Source: Luteibacter jiangsuensis (GTDB taxonomy: Bacteria > Pseudomonadota > Gammaproteobacteria > Xanthomonadales > Rhodanobacteraceae). From it: DNA of 64,000 bases. A program made the translations under genes and the position numbers. The notes beneath the pieces were generated by a model. The model was not told where the DNA came from. It did no database searches and saw only the letters and a program-made list of their open reading frames with translations. The stretch covers positions 1-64,000 of the forward strand of contig NZ_JAUSSK010000001.1 of assembly GCF_030812295.1 (NCBI RefSeq), read 5' to 3'. Shown here in pieces: positions 18,505-27,643 of this stretch (position 1 is the first letter of the stretch; every line of letters starts with the position of its first letter).

Positions 18505-20295
18505 ATGGAACTCATCCGCAACTTCTCCATCATTGCCCACATCGACCATGGCAAGTCGACCTTGGCCGACCGCATCATCCAGTTGTGCGGCGGTTTGTCC
18601 GAGCGCGAAATGGAAGCGCAGGTGCTCGACAACAATCCGATCGAGCGCGAGCGCGGCATCACCATCAAGGCCCAGTCGGTATCGCTGCCGTACAAGGCGC
18701 GTGACGGCAAGACCTATCAGCTGAATTTCATCGACACTCCCGGACACGTCGACTTCTCGTACGAGGTCAGCCGCTCGTTGTCCGCATGCGAAGGCGCGCT
18801 GCTGGTCGTCGATGCCGCGCAAGGCGTCGAGGCGCAGTCCGTCGCCAACTGCTATACGGCGATCGAGCAGGGCCTGGAGGTGATTCCGGTCCTCAACAAG
18901 ATCGACCTGCCCACGGCGGACATCGAGAAGGCCAAGGCCGAGATCGAGGCCGTGATCGGCCTGGATGCCAGCGACGCGATTCCCGTCAGCGCGAAGACCG
19001 GCCAGAACGTGGTCGAGGTGCTGGAAGCCATCATCCAGCGCATTCCCGCGCCGAAGCCGGGCGACACGGACAAGCTGCAGGCGCTGATCATCGACTCCTG
19101 GTTCGACAACTACCTCGGCGTCGTATCGCTGGTCCGCGTCATGCAGGGCGAGATCCGCCCCGGTGACAAGATCCTGGTCATGTCCACCGGCCGCACGCAT
19201 CTCGTCGACGACGTCGGCGTGTTCACTCCGAAGCGGAAAAAGCTCGAGCGGCTCGCGGCCGGCGAGGTCGGTTGGATCAACGCGTCGATCAAGGACGTCC
19301 ACGGCGCGCCGGTGGGCGATACGCTCACCCACGCCGGCAAGCCGGCGGCGGCTCCGCTGCCGGGCTTCCAGACCATGAAGCCGCGCGTGTTCGCAGGCCT
19401 CTTCCCGGTCTCGGCCGACGATTATCCCGCCCTGCGCGAGGCGTTGGACAAGCTGCGCCTCAACGACGCCGCCATGTTCTTCGAGCCGGAAAGCTCCGAG
19501 GCGATGGGCTTCGGTTTCCGTTGCGGCTTCCTCGGCATGCTGCATATGGAAATCGTGCAGGAGCGCCTCGAGCGCGAATACGATCTCGATCTCATCACCA
19601 CCGCGCCGACCGTCGTCTACGAGGTGCTGAAGACCGATGGCAGCGTGCTGGCCATGGACAACCCGGCGAAGCTCCCGCCGCCGCAGCAGATCACCGAGAT
19701 CCGCGAGCCGATCATCGTCGCGACCATCCTCACGCCGGGCGACTACGTCGGCAACGTGATCAAGCTGTGCGAAGAGAAGCGCGGCGTGCAACTGACTATC
19801 CAGTACCTGGCCACCCAGGTCCAGGTCACCTATGAATTGCCCCTGGCCGAGGTTGTCCTCGACTTCTTCGACCGCCTGAAATCCGTCTCGCGCGGCTATG
19901 CGTCCATGGACTACCACCTGGAACGTTTCGACGCGGGTCCATTCGTTCGGGTGGACATCCTGATCAATGGCGATCGCGTGGACGCACTGAGCCTGATCGT
20001 GCATCGTTCGCACGCCGACCGTCGTGGCCGGGAACTTGTGGAGCGAATGAAGGATCTGATTCCGCGCCAGCAGTTCGACGTGGCCATTCAGGCGGCGATC
20101 GGCGCGGCCGTCATCGCCCGCTCCACGGTGAAGGCGCTGCGCAAGAACGTCCTCGCCAAGTGCTATGGCGGCGACGTGTCGCGCAAGAAGAAGCTGCTTG
20201 AGAAGCAAAAGGAAGGCAAGAAGCGCATGAAGCAGGTCGGCAGCGTGGAGATCCCACAGGAAGCGTTCCTGGCCGTGCTCAAGGTGGACAAGTGA
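18505..20295 (+). CDS. lepA: Elongation factor 4 (back-translocating GTPase LepA)
   Basis: A 596-residue translational GTPase that acts on stalled ribosomes. G1 ([13 protein letters not shown]), G3 (DTPGHVDF) and G4 (NKIDLP) motifs are intact, followed by domains II, III and V and the LepA-specific C terminus ([22 protein letters not shown]). Full length for the family (about 600). It heads the lepA-lepB-DUF4845-rnc-era-recO cluster, the standard proteobacterial order. Confidence 0.98.
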   Translation: MELIRNFSIIAHIDHGKSTLADRIIQLCGGLSEREMEAQVLDNNPIERERGITIKAQSVSLPYKARDGKTYQLNFIDTPGHVDFSYEVSRSLSACEGALLVVDAAQGVEAQSVANCYTAIEQGLEVIPVLNKIDLPTADIEKAKAEIEAVIGLDASDAIPVSAKTGQNVVEVLEAIIQRIPAPKPGDTDKLQALIIDSWFDNYLGVVSLVRVMQGEIRPGDKILVMSTGRTHLVDDVGVFTPKRKKLERLAAGEVGWINASIKDVHGAPVGDTLTHAGKPAAAPLPGFQTMKPRVFAGLFPVSADDYPALREALDKLRLNDAAMFFEPESSEAMGFGFRCGFLGMLHMEIVQERLEREYDLDLITTAPTVVYEVLKTDGSVLAMDNPAKLPPPQQITEIREPIIVATILTPGDYVGNVIKLCEEKRGVQLTIQYLATQVQVTYELPLAEVVLDFFDRLKSVSRGYASMDYHLERFDAGPFVRVDILINGDRVDALSLIVHRSHADRRGRELVERMKDLIPRQQFDVAIQAAIGAAVIARSTVKALRKNVLAKCYGGDVSRKKKLLEKQKEGKKRMKQVGSVEIPQEAFLAVLKVDK

Positions 20296-20393
20296 GCGCC
20301 GCCGTCGCGGCATGACCTTTCACCTATGGAACCCCGGCGCCGGATGCGCCGGAATGGGCCTCACGGCCCCTCGACACGACTGATGGAGTTGGC

Positions 20394-21296
20394 ATGGCGG
20401 CATTCGATTTTTCGGCGATCCTACTAGGCCTCACGGTCCTCTTCGGAGTGATCTGGCTGTTCGATCGCCTGTTCCTTGTGAAGGCGCGTCGCGCCCGGGC
20501 GGAAGCCGCCGGCACGGAGCAACCGGAACCCTGGCCGGTCGACTGGGCGCGCTCGCTGTTCCCGGTGATCCTGGTGGTGCTCATCCTGCGCTCGTTCGTG
20601 GCGGAGCCCTTCCGTATCCCTTCCGGCTCGATGATGCCGACGCTCGACGTCGGGGATTTCATCCTGGTCAACAAATTCGCCTATGGCCTGCGCATGCCGG
20701 CCTTCAACAACAAGCTGGTCGAGAACGGCGAGCCCCGCCGTGGCGACGTCGTGGTCTTCCGATTCCCCGGTTACGTGTGCAAGGACGAAAACGGCAAGAC
20801 CATCCGTAGCGGCGACATCACCTGCCAGGATCCGCACGCCCCGGTGGCCAGCGAGAACTGGATCAAGCGTGTTATCGGCCTGCCGGGCGACCGTATCGAA
20901 ACCCGTGGCAGCGAGCTTTACATCAATGGTGAGCGCGTGGGGGCGGACGAGATCGGCCCGTTCAAGGGCAGCATGAACCGTCCCGAGGACCGCCTGCTGA
21001 TGACCTATGGGTCGAAGCTCTACACGGAGCACCTGGGCAGCATCAATCACACGATCGCGCTGACCCCGGCTTTCAACATGCCCCAGGACATCCCCAACGC
21101 GGCCGTCCCGTCCGAAGTGCCCAAGGGCTGCTATATCGTCATGGGCGACAACCGCATGAACAGCACCGACAGCCGTTGGTGGGGCTGCATGCCCGAGCAG
21201 AACCTGGTCGGCAAGGCGTTCTTCGTCTGGCTTGCCTGGCGCGGCCCGGGCAACGGCTGGCTCGATTTTTCCAAGATGGGCAAGGTCATTCATTGA
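20394..21296 (+). CDS. lepB: Signal peptidase I
   Basis: The inner-membrane protease (300 residues) that removes Sec and Tat signal peptides. Two N-terminal membrane helices (~5-25 and ~55-70) precede the periplasmic catalytic domain. The nucleophile is Ser79 in PSGSMMPTL and the general base is Lys158 in KRVIGLPGD; the box GDNRMNSTDSR is also present. It follows lepA, as usual, with 98 bases between. Confidence 0.97.
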   Translation: MAAFDFSAILLGLTVLFGVIWLFDRLFLVKARRARAEAAGTEQPEPWPVDWARSLFPVILVVLILRSFVAEPFRIPSGSMMPTLDVGDFILVNKFAYGLRMPAFNNKLVENGEPRRGDVVVFRFPGYVCKDENGKTIRSGDITCQDPHAPVASENWIKRVIGLPGDRIETRGSELYINGERVGADEIGPFKGSMNRPEDRLLMTYGSKLYTEHLGSINHTIALTPAFNMPQDIPNAAVPSEVPKGCYIVMGDNRMNSTDSRWWGCMPEQNLVGKAFFVWLAWRGPGNGWLDFSKMGKVIH

Positions 21297-21360
21297 CCGA
21301 ACGGAGGCCTCCGTCACGCCGGCGGGCGTTGCGGATGGCGCCGGACAAGGTAATCTCCGC

Positions 21361-21385
21361 TGCGGGGCGCGTATCGCGCCCCGCA
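21361..21385. repeat. Perfect inverted repeat between lepB and the DUF4845 gene
   Basis: TGCGGGGCGCG-TAT-CGCGCCCCGCA is an 11-base perfect stem with a 3-base loop. No T tract follows on either strand, so it is not a clear terminator. It could attenuate or stabilise the mRNA between lepB and the downstream genes. Confidence 0.6.
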
Positions 21386-21435
21386 CGCATTCACCGTCTT
21401 GAACAGGGGAGCCGCCGTGGCGGCGGGACACGATC

Positions 21436-21810
21436 ATGAAATCCAGGCAATCGGGTATTACTCTCATCGGCTTCGTCATCGTGCTGCTCGTGCTGGGCTT
21501 CTTCGCCTTCATGGCCATGAAGCTGGTGCCTGCCTACATCGAGTTCTTCGGCGTGAAGAAGGCGATGAGCCAACTGGCGACGAGCGGCAACACGCAGGAC
21601 CTCGACAGCATCCGCCGCGACCTGATCTTCAAGATGGGCTTCCAGTACGTCGACGATGCGACGATCCAGCCCAAGGACATCACGCTTGATCGCAGCGGCA
21701 ACGGCGCCACGCTGAACGTGAACTACGAGAAGCAAATCCATTTCATCTACAACATCGACTTCCTCCTGCACTTCGACAACGCCGTGCAGTTGAGGAATCC
21801 GTCCATGTAA
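21436..21810 (+). CDS. DUF4845 domain-containing membrane protein
   Basis: A 124-residue protein with a single N-terminal transmembrane helix preceded by a pilin-like MKSRQSGITLIGFVIVLLVL, then a periplasmic domain with AMKLVPAYIEFFGVKKAM. DUF4845 proteins regularly sit between lepB and rnc in Gammaproteobacteria. Function is unknown; the helix resembles a type IV pilin start, but no pilin body follows. Confidence 0.8.
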   Translation: MKSRQSGITLIGFVIVLLVLGFFAFMAMKLVPAYIEFFGVKKAMSQLATSGNTQDLDSIRRDLIFKMGFQYVDDATIQPKDITLDRSGNGATLNVNYEKQIHFIYNIDFLLHFDNAVQLRNPSM

Positions 21811-21819
21811 CGAGCGATC

Positions 21820-22473
21820 GTGCAGTTTCCCCATTCCTTCCGTAACCCCGACCTCGCGACCCTGGCGCTGACGCATCGAAGCGCCGGCCGGCCGAACAAC
21901 GAGCGCCTGGAATTCCTCGGTGACGCCCTGCTGGGCGTCACGGTGGCCGAATTGCTCTTCGAGGCCCATCCTAACGCGAGTGAAGGCGAGCTCTCGCGGT
22001 TGCGCGCACAGCTGGTCAACGGCCAGGCGCTGGCGGTGATCGCACGTGAACTCGAATTGGGAGACATCCTCAAGCTGGGGCCGGGCGAGCTCAAGAGTGG
22101 CGGCTACCGGCGCGACTCGATCCTGGCCGACGCCTTCGAAGCCCTGGTGGCGGCGGTCTACCTCGACGATGGATACGACGCCTGCCGCCAGGTCGTACGC
22201 AGGCTCTTCATGCCCCGTGTGGCAGAAATCAAACGTTCCAGCAAGGATGCGAAGACGCGCCTGCAGGAGTGGTTGCAGGGCAGGGGCATGCCGCTACCCG
22301 TTTACGAACTCACCGACAGTTACGGCGAAGACCATGCCAAGATCTTCGATGTCAGCTGTTCCATCGACGAACCCGAGCCAATCCGCGTCGAAGGGCGCGG
22401 TGGCAGCCGGCGCGCCGCCGAGCAGGACGCCGCCGAAGCGGTGCTCCGCCGCCTGCTGGAAAACAAGATATGA
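21820..22473 (+). CDS. rnc: Ribonuclease III
   Basis: Cleaves double-stranded RNA, including the 30S rRNA precursor. The 217-residue protein has the RNase III signature [13 protein letters not shown] with its metal-binding acidic residues, and a C-terminal dsRNA-binding domain (~150-217, ending [19 protein letters not shown]). The start is a GTG at 21820, giving [19 protein letters not shown]. era begins inside its stop codon (ATGA overlap). Confidence 0.97.
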   Translation: MQFPHSFRNPDLATLALTHRSAGRPNNERLEFLGDALLGVTVAELLFEAHPNASEGELSRLRAQLVNGQALAVIARELELGDILKLGPGELKSGGYRRDSILADAFEALVAAVYLDDGYDACRQVVRRLFMPRVAEIKRSSKDAKTRLQEWLQGRGMPLPVYELTDSYGEDHAKIFDVSCSIDEPEPIRVEGRGGSRRAAEQDAAEAVLRRLLENKI

Positions 22474-23402
22474 ATGACATCGACATCACTGAAAACGACT
22501 CCGTCGTCGACGACGACTTCCGCTGCGGTTACGTGGCCCTCGTCGGTCGTCCCAACGTCGGCAAGTCGACGCTGCTCAACGCCCTCATCGGCGTGCGCCT
22601 GAGTATCGTCAGCCACCGTCCGCAGACCACGCGCCATCGCATCCTCGGTATCGCCAGCAAGCCCCAGGGGCAGATCCTCTACGTGGACACCCCGGGACTG
22701 CACCGTGGCGGCAAGCGGGCGATGAACCGCAGCCTCAATCGCGCCGCGCGCGCGGCGATCACCGAGGTCGACCTGGCCGTGCAGGTGATCGAGGCCGGCC
22801 GCTGGACCGACGAGGACGCGACGATGTACGCGGCGCTCGCCGAGCAAAAGGATATGCCGAAGCTGCTGGCGATCAACAAGGTCGACCTGCAGAAGGACAA
22901 GACGGTCATGCTGCCCTTCGTCGCCGACCTGATGCAGAAGCATCCGTTCGACGACGTCTATTACGTCAGCGCGTTGAAATCCAAGGGGCTTTCCGGCCTG
23001 GAGAAAGGCATCCTGAAGCGGCTGCCGGAGCAGGCCGCGATCTACGGCGAAGACGAGATCACCGACCGCAGCGAACGCTTCCTCGCCGCGGAGATGGTCC
23101 GCGAGCAGCTGATGCTGCGGTTGGACCAGGAACTGCCGTACGCCACCACGGTGGAAATCGAAGCCTTCCAGGATCGTCCCGACGGTATCGCCGAGGTACA
23201 CGCCGTGATCTGGGTCGAGCGCGATGGCCAGAAGGCCATCGTCATCGGCGAAGGCGGTGCACAGCTGAAGGCTATCGGCACGTCCGCGCGCAAACAGATG
23301 GAGAACCTGTTCGAACGCAAGGTCTTCCTCAAGTTGTGGGTCAAGGTGCGCGAGGGCTGGGCCGACGACGAAAACCTGCTCAAGCGTTTCGGCTACGAAT
23401 AA
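22470..23402 (+). CDS. era: GTPase Era
   Basis: A 310-residue GTPase for 30S subunit maturation. It has G1 [10 protein letters not shown]3 DTPGLH, G4 NKVD, and a C-terminal KH domain (~230-305, with [14 protein letters not shown]). The 4-base overlap with rnc and recO 21 bases later keep the classic rnc-era-recO unit. The N terminus carries an acidic extension ([16 protein letters not shown]) before the GTPase domain. Confidence 0.97.
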   Translation: MNDIDITENDSVVDDDFRCGYVALVGRPNVGKSTLLNALIGVRLSIVSHRPQTTRHRILGIASKPQGQILYVDTPGLHRGGKRAMNRSLNRAARAAITEVDLAVQVIEAGRWTDEDATMYAALAEQKDMPKLLAINKVDLQKDKTVMLPFVADLMQKHPFDDVYYVSALKSKGLSGLEKGILKRLPEQAAIYGEDEITDRSERFLAAEMVREQLMLRLDQELPYATTVEIEAFQDRPDGIAEVHAVIWVERDGQKAIVIGEGGAQLKAIGTSARKQMENLFERKVFLKLWVKVREGWADDENLLKRFGYE

Positions 23403-23423
23403 ACGGGCCGGCCGCCGGTCGCG

Positions 23424-24116
23424 ATGCGCATCGAGCAACAACCCGCCTTCGTCCTCCACGCCCGGCCCTACCGGGAAACCTCGTTGCTGGTCGAATGCCT
23501 GACCCCCGACTACGGCCGCATCGGCGTCGTCGCGCGGGGAGTACGCAAGGAGCGGGCGCGCCTGCAGCGCGCCCAGCTCGAGCCGTTCCAGCGTATCCAA
23601 CTGGACATGCTCCTGAAGGGTGAGCTGGCCACGCTTCGCGGCGCGGAACCTTCCGGCGCGGTGATGAGGCTGACCGGTGATGCCGGGCTCGCCGGCCTGT
23701 ACCTCAATGAGCTGGTGGTCCGACTCACGGGGCGACAGGATCCGAATGCGGCACTGTTCGCTTTCTACGAACGCACGTTGAGGCGGATGGCAGCGGGCGA
23801 GCCGTTGGCCTGGACCCTCAGGCGCTTCGAGCGCGACATGCTCGACTCATTGGGTTATGCGCTGCAGCTGGATGTGGACGCGGTCCAGGGCGAGCCGCTC
23901 GAACCCAAGGCGACGTATTTCTATGACCCCGAATCCGGTGCCATGCCGGGGCGTGCCGGCGATCCCCAGGCGATTCGTGGTGCCGACTTGCTGGCGCTGG
24001 CCGCCGACCAGGCGCCGGACACCGCCGGACTGGCGTCGCTACGGCGCATGATGCGCCAGGTGATCGGGTTCCATCTCGGCGGGGGCGAGCTGCGCGCATG
24101 GCGGGTGCTTCGCTGA
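23424..24116 (+). CDS. recO: DNA repair protein RecO
   Basis: A 230-residue mediator that helps load RecA in the RecFOR pathway. The N-terminal OB fold includes FVLHARPYRETSLLVECLTPDYGRI and VVARGVRKER; the C-terminal helical domain follows. I see none of the zinc cysteines found in some RecO groups. It ends the lepA-recO cluster and converges with the receiver-Hpt gene after 11 bases. Confidence 0.95.
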   Translation: MRIEQQPAFVLHARPYRETSLLVECLTPDYGRIGVVARGVRKERARLQRAQLEPFQRIQLDMLLKGELATLRGAEPSGAVMRLTGDAGLAGLYLNELVVRLTGRQDPNAALFAFYERTLRRMAAGEPLAWTLRRFERDMLDSLGYALQLDVDAVQGEPLEPKATYFYDPESGAMPGRAGDPQAIRGADLLALAADQAPDTAGLASLRRMMRQVIGFHLGGGELRAWRVLR

Positions 24117-24127
24117 CCGGGTTGCCC

Positions 24128-24880
24128 TCAGTCGGGCAAGGCGGCCAGCGTCGCATCGAGTTCCGCCCGGAATCGCGCCATTGCACCCGGCACCACCGCG
24201 CGTGTTTCCCGCACGTGTACCTGCAGCACCTTCGCCTGCGTCCCCAGCCGCGCGGCGCCACAGAACCCGCACGCGGAGCGCAGCCGGTGCATGCGCTCGA
24301 CGAGAGCGGTCGGATCGGCCGCCACGGTGTCCAGTTCCGCCGCCAGTTCCACGAGTTCGGCGCGAAGCAGCCTGCGCAGTGCCTGCATGGTCGCCGTATC
24401 GCCCGCGGCGGTGAGGCCCGCCTGGTCGTCCAGCACCCGAAGCTGCCCATCGACGCCCAGCGTGGCCGCCAGCGCATCGACCACCGAGGCGATGCGGCAG
24501 GGTTTCTCGATGATTCCCGCGAATCCCGCGTTGAGTAATTCCGCACGCAGACTGGAGGGCACCTCCGCACTGGTCGCCAGCGCGGTCGCTTCCTTCGAGG
24601 CCGAACCGGTATCGCCGCGCAGCGTGGCCAGCACGTCGATGGCGCCCGCGTGGGGCATGCGGCAATCGAGAATGAGGGCATCGAAACGTTCTGCGCGGCC
24701 GAACGACAGTGCCTCCGCGCCGTCACATGCGAGGGTCACCCTGTAGCCGTGCCCGCCGAGCGCGCCGGCGAGGAACTGCCGCGTGGAGGGATCGTCGTCG
24801 GCGACCAGGAGGCGGCGCGCACCGGGGGTGGCGTGACGAGGGGGGACATCATGCGACATGCAACGTTCCGTGTCGTTCAT
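24128..24880 (-). CDS. Response regulator receiver fused to an Hpt domain
   Basis: A 250-residue cytoplasmic phosphorelay protein. Residues ~22-140 are a complete receiver: acidic pocket ADDD, phospho-acceptor Asp in ILDCRMP, Thr/Ser in ATSAE and Lys in IEKP. Residues ~155-250 are a helical Hpt-like domain with MHRLRSACGFCGA, where the His is the likely phosphotransfer residue. No DNA-binding or catalytic output is present, so it probably relays phosphate to another protein. It diverges from the YdbH-like gene with only 24 bases between starts; an alternative start at 24859 (MSHDVPPRH) would give 45. Confidence 0.8.
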   Translation of the reverse strand: MNDTERCMSHDVPPRHATPGARRLLVADDDPSTRQFLAGALGGHGYRVTLACDGAEALSFGRAERFDALILDCRMPHAGAIDVLATLRGDTGSASKEATALATSAEVPSSLRAELLNAGFAGIIEKPCRIASVVDALAATLGVDGQLRVLDDQAGLTAAGDTATMQALRRLLRAELVELAAELDTVAADPTALVERMHRLRSACGFCGAARLGTQAKVLQVHVRETRAVVPGAMARFRAELDATLAALPD

Positions 24881-24904
24881 CTGGATTTGGCAGAATGGCC
24901 GACC

Positions 24905-26932
24905 ATGCTCCCCGTATCAACCCGCCCGTTCATCATCTTGCTCGTCGTCTCGTTCGCCCTGGGGTGGGCGAGCGCTGCGCAGGCGGGCCTGTCGGTGGGA
25001 GCCGACACGCTCCAGGTGCCAGGACTGGAGATGTCCGGCATGCAGGCGGACATCGACTCGTCGGCGAGTGGCAAAGGCCTGGATGTCAAATTGACCGCCG
25101 ATCGCGCGGACATGCCTGCGATGGGCTGGCGCAAGCTCGGCCTGGGCCTTGAGGGTGTGCTCGATCGCGACGAACTCGGCCGTTGGGTGTTCGATGGATC
25201 GATCCGGCTGAAGGGGGCGCCGGGTGGTGCCCTGGGCAACGCCACCGTGCGGGTCGTTGCCGACGCCGCCGCCAATACGCTCGAGGTGTCGCTGCGCCAG
25301 GACAAGGCCTCGGCCCAGGTGGCCTTGCCGATGGACCAGCCCACCCATGCGCAGATCACGCTGAAGGGTCTCCCGGCGGGATGGTTGCAGGGCCTGCTCT
25401 CTACCGTGTGGTCGGGCCGCGCGACGGCGGGGCGGGTCGATGCCGACCTCGCGCTCGACATCCTGGAAGACGGCGTCCAGGCGGCAGGCCAGTTCGCGCT
25501 GGACGGTGTCGGCTTCGACGGTCCGGGAGGGAAGCTGGCCGGGCAGTCGCTGTCCGGCGGCGGCCGTCTGGGCGTCGACAGTCACGCCGACGGCCAGTCG
25601 ATCGACCTCGATGCCACCTTGCGCGGGGGCGACCTGTTGCTTGGCCCTTTGTATGCCGACCTGCCAGCGCATGCCGTGCAGCTGGCGCTGGGTATCCGTA
25701 CCCATAAAGGCGAACTCACGATTCCCCGCCTGCGCCTGACCGATCCCGACGCCTTGCAGCTCGAAGGCGAACTCGGCTTCACCGCCAAGGGCGATTTGTC
25801 GCGGTTGCGGTTCGACCGGTTCAATGCCCGCTTTCCTGCCGCCTACAACCGCTATGGCAAGGGCTTGCTTCGCGATGCCGGCCTCGATGGCTTGCATGCG
25901 AGCGGTGAAGTGACCGGTCACATGACGATGGAAGGCGGTGCGTTCACGGCCTTCGCCATGCAGACCGGCGGTCTGGATCTAGCGTTGTCCGACGCACGCC
26001 TCGGTATCGATGGCTTGCGTGGAGCCATCGACTGGAGCGCCACCGAAGAGCGGCCGGCGACGAAGCTCGGCTGGCGCGCCTTGCGGGTCTACCGCATCCC
26101 GAATGGCGCGGCGGAGGCATCCTGGCGGAGCACCGGCGGCACGCTGAAGCTGGACAAGCCGTTCGCGATTCCCGTCCTCGACGGCCAGTTGCGCGTCCTC
26201 GGGCTCTCCCTGCGTCCGGCGGCCGCCAGCGGCGAGCGCCTGCAAACATCGCTGGCGCTTACCCAGATCGACATGGCCGCCTTCTGTCGCGCGCTGGGCT
26301 GGCCACCATTCCAGGGGACACTCGGCGGCGCCGTGCCCTCGCTGCGCTATGTCGACGACCGGGTGGAACTCGCTGGCGGCCTGTCCCTCAATGTCTTCGA
26401 CGGCTTCGTCGATATCACCGGCATGACCCTGTCGCATCCGTTCGGCGATGCGCCCGTGCTGACCGGCGATATCGCGCTGCGCCGCCTCGACCTCGGCCTG
26501 CTGACCTCGGTGTTCGACTTCGGAAACATCACCGGCCGCCTGCACGGGGTGATCGACGACCTTCGCCTGGTTGCCTGGAGCCCGGCATCGTTCAAGGCCA
26601 GCCTTGTCGCCGATGAAGGGGGCAGGATCAGCCAGAAAGCGGTCAACAACCTCACTTCCGTGGGCGGGGGTGGCATCGCCGGTGGACTCCAGGGCACGGT
26701 GCTGAAGTTGTTCAAGACCTTCGGCTACAAGCGCATCGGCCTGTCGTGCACACTGAAAGGCGACGTCTGCAGCATGGGGGGCCTGGGTCCGGCAAAGGAT
26801 GGCTACACTATCGTCGAAGGCAGCGGTTTGCCCCGGCTGACGGTGGTGGGACACCAGCGGGAAGTCGACTGGCATACCCTCGTCCGCCGCCTGCAAGCCG
26901 CCACGGAAGGCGACGGACCCGTCGTGCGATAA
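24905..26932 (+). CDS. YdbH-like AsmA-family protein (intermembrane lipid transport)
   Basis: A 675-residue envelope protein with an N-terminal hydrophobic anchor (PFIILLVVSFALGWASAAQA) followed by long amphipathic beta-rich repeats. The C-terminal part (GNITGRLHGVIDDLRLVAW to GDVCSMGGLG) is the most conserved. In E. coli YdbH is one of three AsmA-like proteins (with TamB and YhdP) that carry phospholipids to the outer membrane. Assignment rests on this fold and on the YdbL gene 17 bases downstream. It is shorter than E. coli YdbH (about 880). The start is the ATG before the anchor; its ribosome site is weak. Confidence 0.72.
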   Translation: MLPVSTRPFIILLVVSFALGWASAAQAGLSVGADTLQVPGLEMSGMQADIDSSASGKGLDVKLTADRADMPAMGWRKLGLGLEGVLDRDELGRWVFDGSIRLKGAPGGALGNATVRVVADAAANTLEVSLRQDKASAQVALPMDQPTHAQITLKGLPAGWLQGLLSTVWSGRATAGRVDADLALDILEDGVQAAGQFALDGVGFDGPGGKLAGQSLSGGGRLGVDSHADGQSIDLDATLRGGDLLLGPLYADLPAHAVQLALGIRTHKGELTIPRLRLTDPDALQLEGELGFTAKGDLSRLRFDRFNARFPAAYNRYGKGLLRDAGLDGLHASGEVTGHMTMEGGAFTAFAMQTGGLDLALSDARLGIDGLRGAIDWSATEERPATKLGWRALRVYRIPNGAAEASWRSTGGTLKLDKPFAIPVLDGQLRVLGLSLRPAAASGERLQTSLALTQIDMAAFCRALGWPPFQGTLGGAVPSLRYVDDRVELAGGLSLNVFDGFVDITGMTLSHPFGDAPVLTGDIALRRLDLGLLTSVFDFGNITGRLHGVIDDLRLVAWSPASFKASLVADEGGRISQKAVNNLTSVGGGGIAGGLQGTVLKLFKTFGYKRIGLSCTLKGDVCSMGGLGPAKDGYTIVEGSGLPRLTVVGHQREVDWHTLVRRLQAATEGDGPVVR

Positions 26933-26949
26933 CCCCGGGAGTAGAAATC

Positions 26950-27555
26950 ATGCGTAAATCCCTGATTGGCCTCATCGCGGCCACGGCAGTCGCCCTCGTC
27001 GGCTGCGTCACCATCAACGTCTACTTCCCCGAGGCGGCGGCACAGAAAGCAGCGGACCAGTTCATCGGCAATGTCCTCGACGAAAGCGGGGTCGGCAAGC
27101 CTTCGCCCGCGAAGGACGCGCCGGCAAGCCCGGTGCCGGGCAAGCAGCCGTCGGCGTCGCTGCTCGACCTGGTCATTCCCGCCGCGCAGGCGGCCGAAGC
27201 GCCGGACATCCAGGTCCGCACGCCCGAGACCGACGCGATCCGGGCACGCATGAAGGCTCGTTTCGGCGGCCAGCTGAAGGCCTTGTTCGACAGCGGTGCC
27301 GTGGGCTTCACCGCCGATGGCCTGGTGGCCGTGCGTGACGCGGGTGCCTTGCCCCTGGACCAGCGCTCGCAGGCGGACGGTCTCGTCAAACAGGAAAACA
27401 ACGACCGCGACGCGCTCTATCGCGCCATCGCGGTGGCGAACGGTCACCCCGAATGGGAGCCGCAGATCCGCAAGACCTTCGCCGAGGGTTGGGTCCAGCG
27501 CGCACCGTCGGGCTGGTATTATCGCGATGCCTCCGGCGCCTGGAAGCGCAAGTAG
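26950..27555 (+). CDS. YdbL-family (DUF1318) lipoprotein, with a YnbE-like N terminus
   Basis: A 201-residue protein. It begins with a lipoprotein signal (GLIAATAVALVGC, Cys at about residue 21) followed by VTINVYFPEAAAQKAAD, which recalls the small lipoprotein YnbE. After a Pro/Ala linker comes the DUF1318/YdbL domain (~95-201: ARMKARFGGQLKALFDSGAVG to the tail GWYYRDASGAWKRK). E. coli encodes YnbE and YdbL separately in ydbH-ynbE-ydbL; here one polypeptide seems to carry both. It ends at a strong terminator. Confidence 0.8.
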   Translation: MRKSLIGLIAATAVALVGCVTINVYFPEAAAQKAADQFIGNVLDESGVGKPSPAKDAPASPVPGKQPSASLLDLVIPAAQAAEAPDIQVRTPETDAIRARMKARFGGQLKALFDSGAVGFTADGLVAVRDAGALPLDQRSQADGLVKQENNDRDALYRAIAVANGHPEWEPQIRKTFAEGWVQRAPSGWYYRDASGAWKRK

Positions 27556-27602
27556 GCATTCCGCCAGGATCGCACGCCGCCTCGCGGCGCGTCCTCCCAG
27601 CC

Positions 27603-27637
27603 AGCCCGGGCCGTCGGCGGTCCGGGCTTTACGTTTT
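27603..27637 (+). terminator. Intrinsic terminator after the ydbH/ydbL-like pair
   Basis: AGCCCGG and CCGGGCT (27603-27609 and 27622-27628) form a stem, with further GC pairing inside, followed by TTTACGTTTT. The rlmD start lies 7 bases further on, so rlmD either has a promoter within this region or is read through. Confidence 0.65.
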
Positions 27638-27643
27638 GAGCGC

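Noticed and set aside
17731-20313. 860-codon minus-strand frame opposite lepA and mucD
   Set aside because: It spans two well-identified genes in antisense; no domain or start signal.
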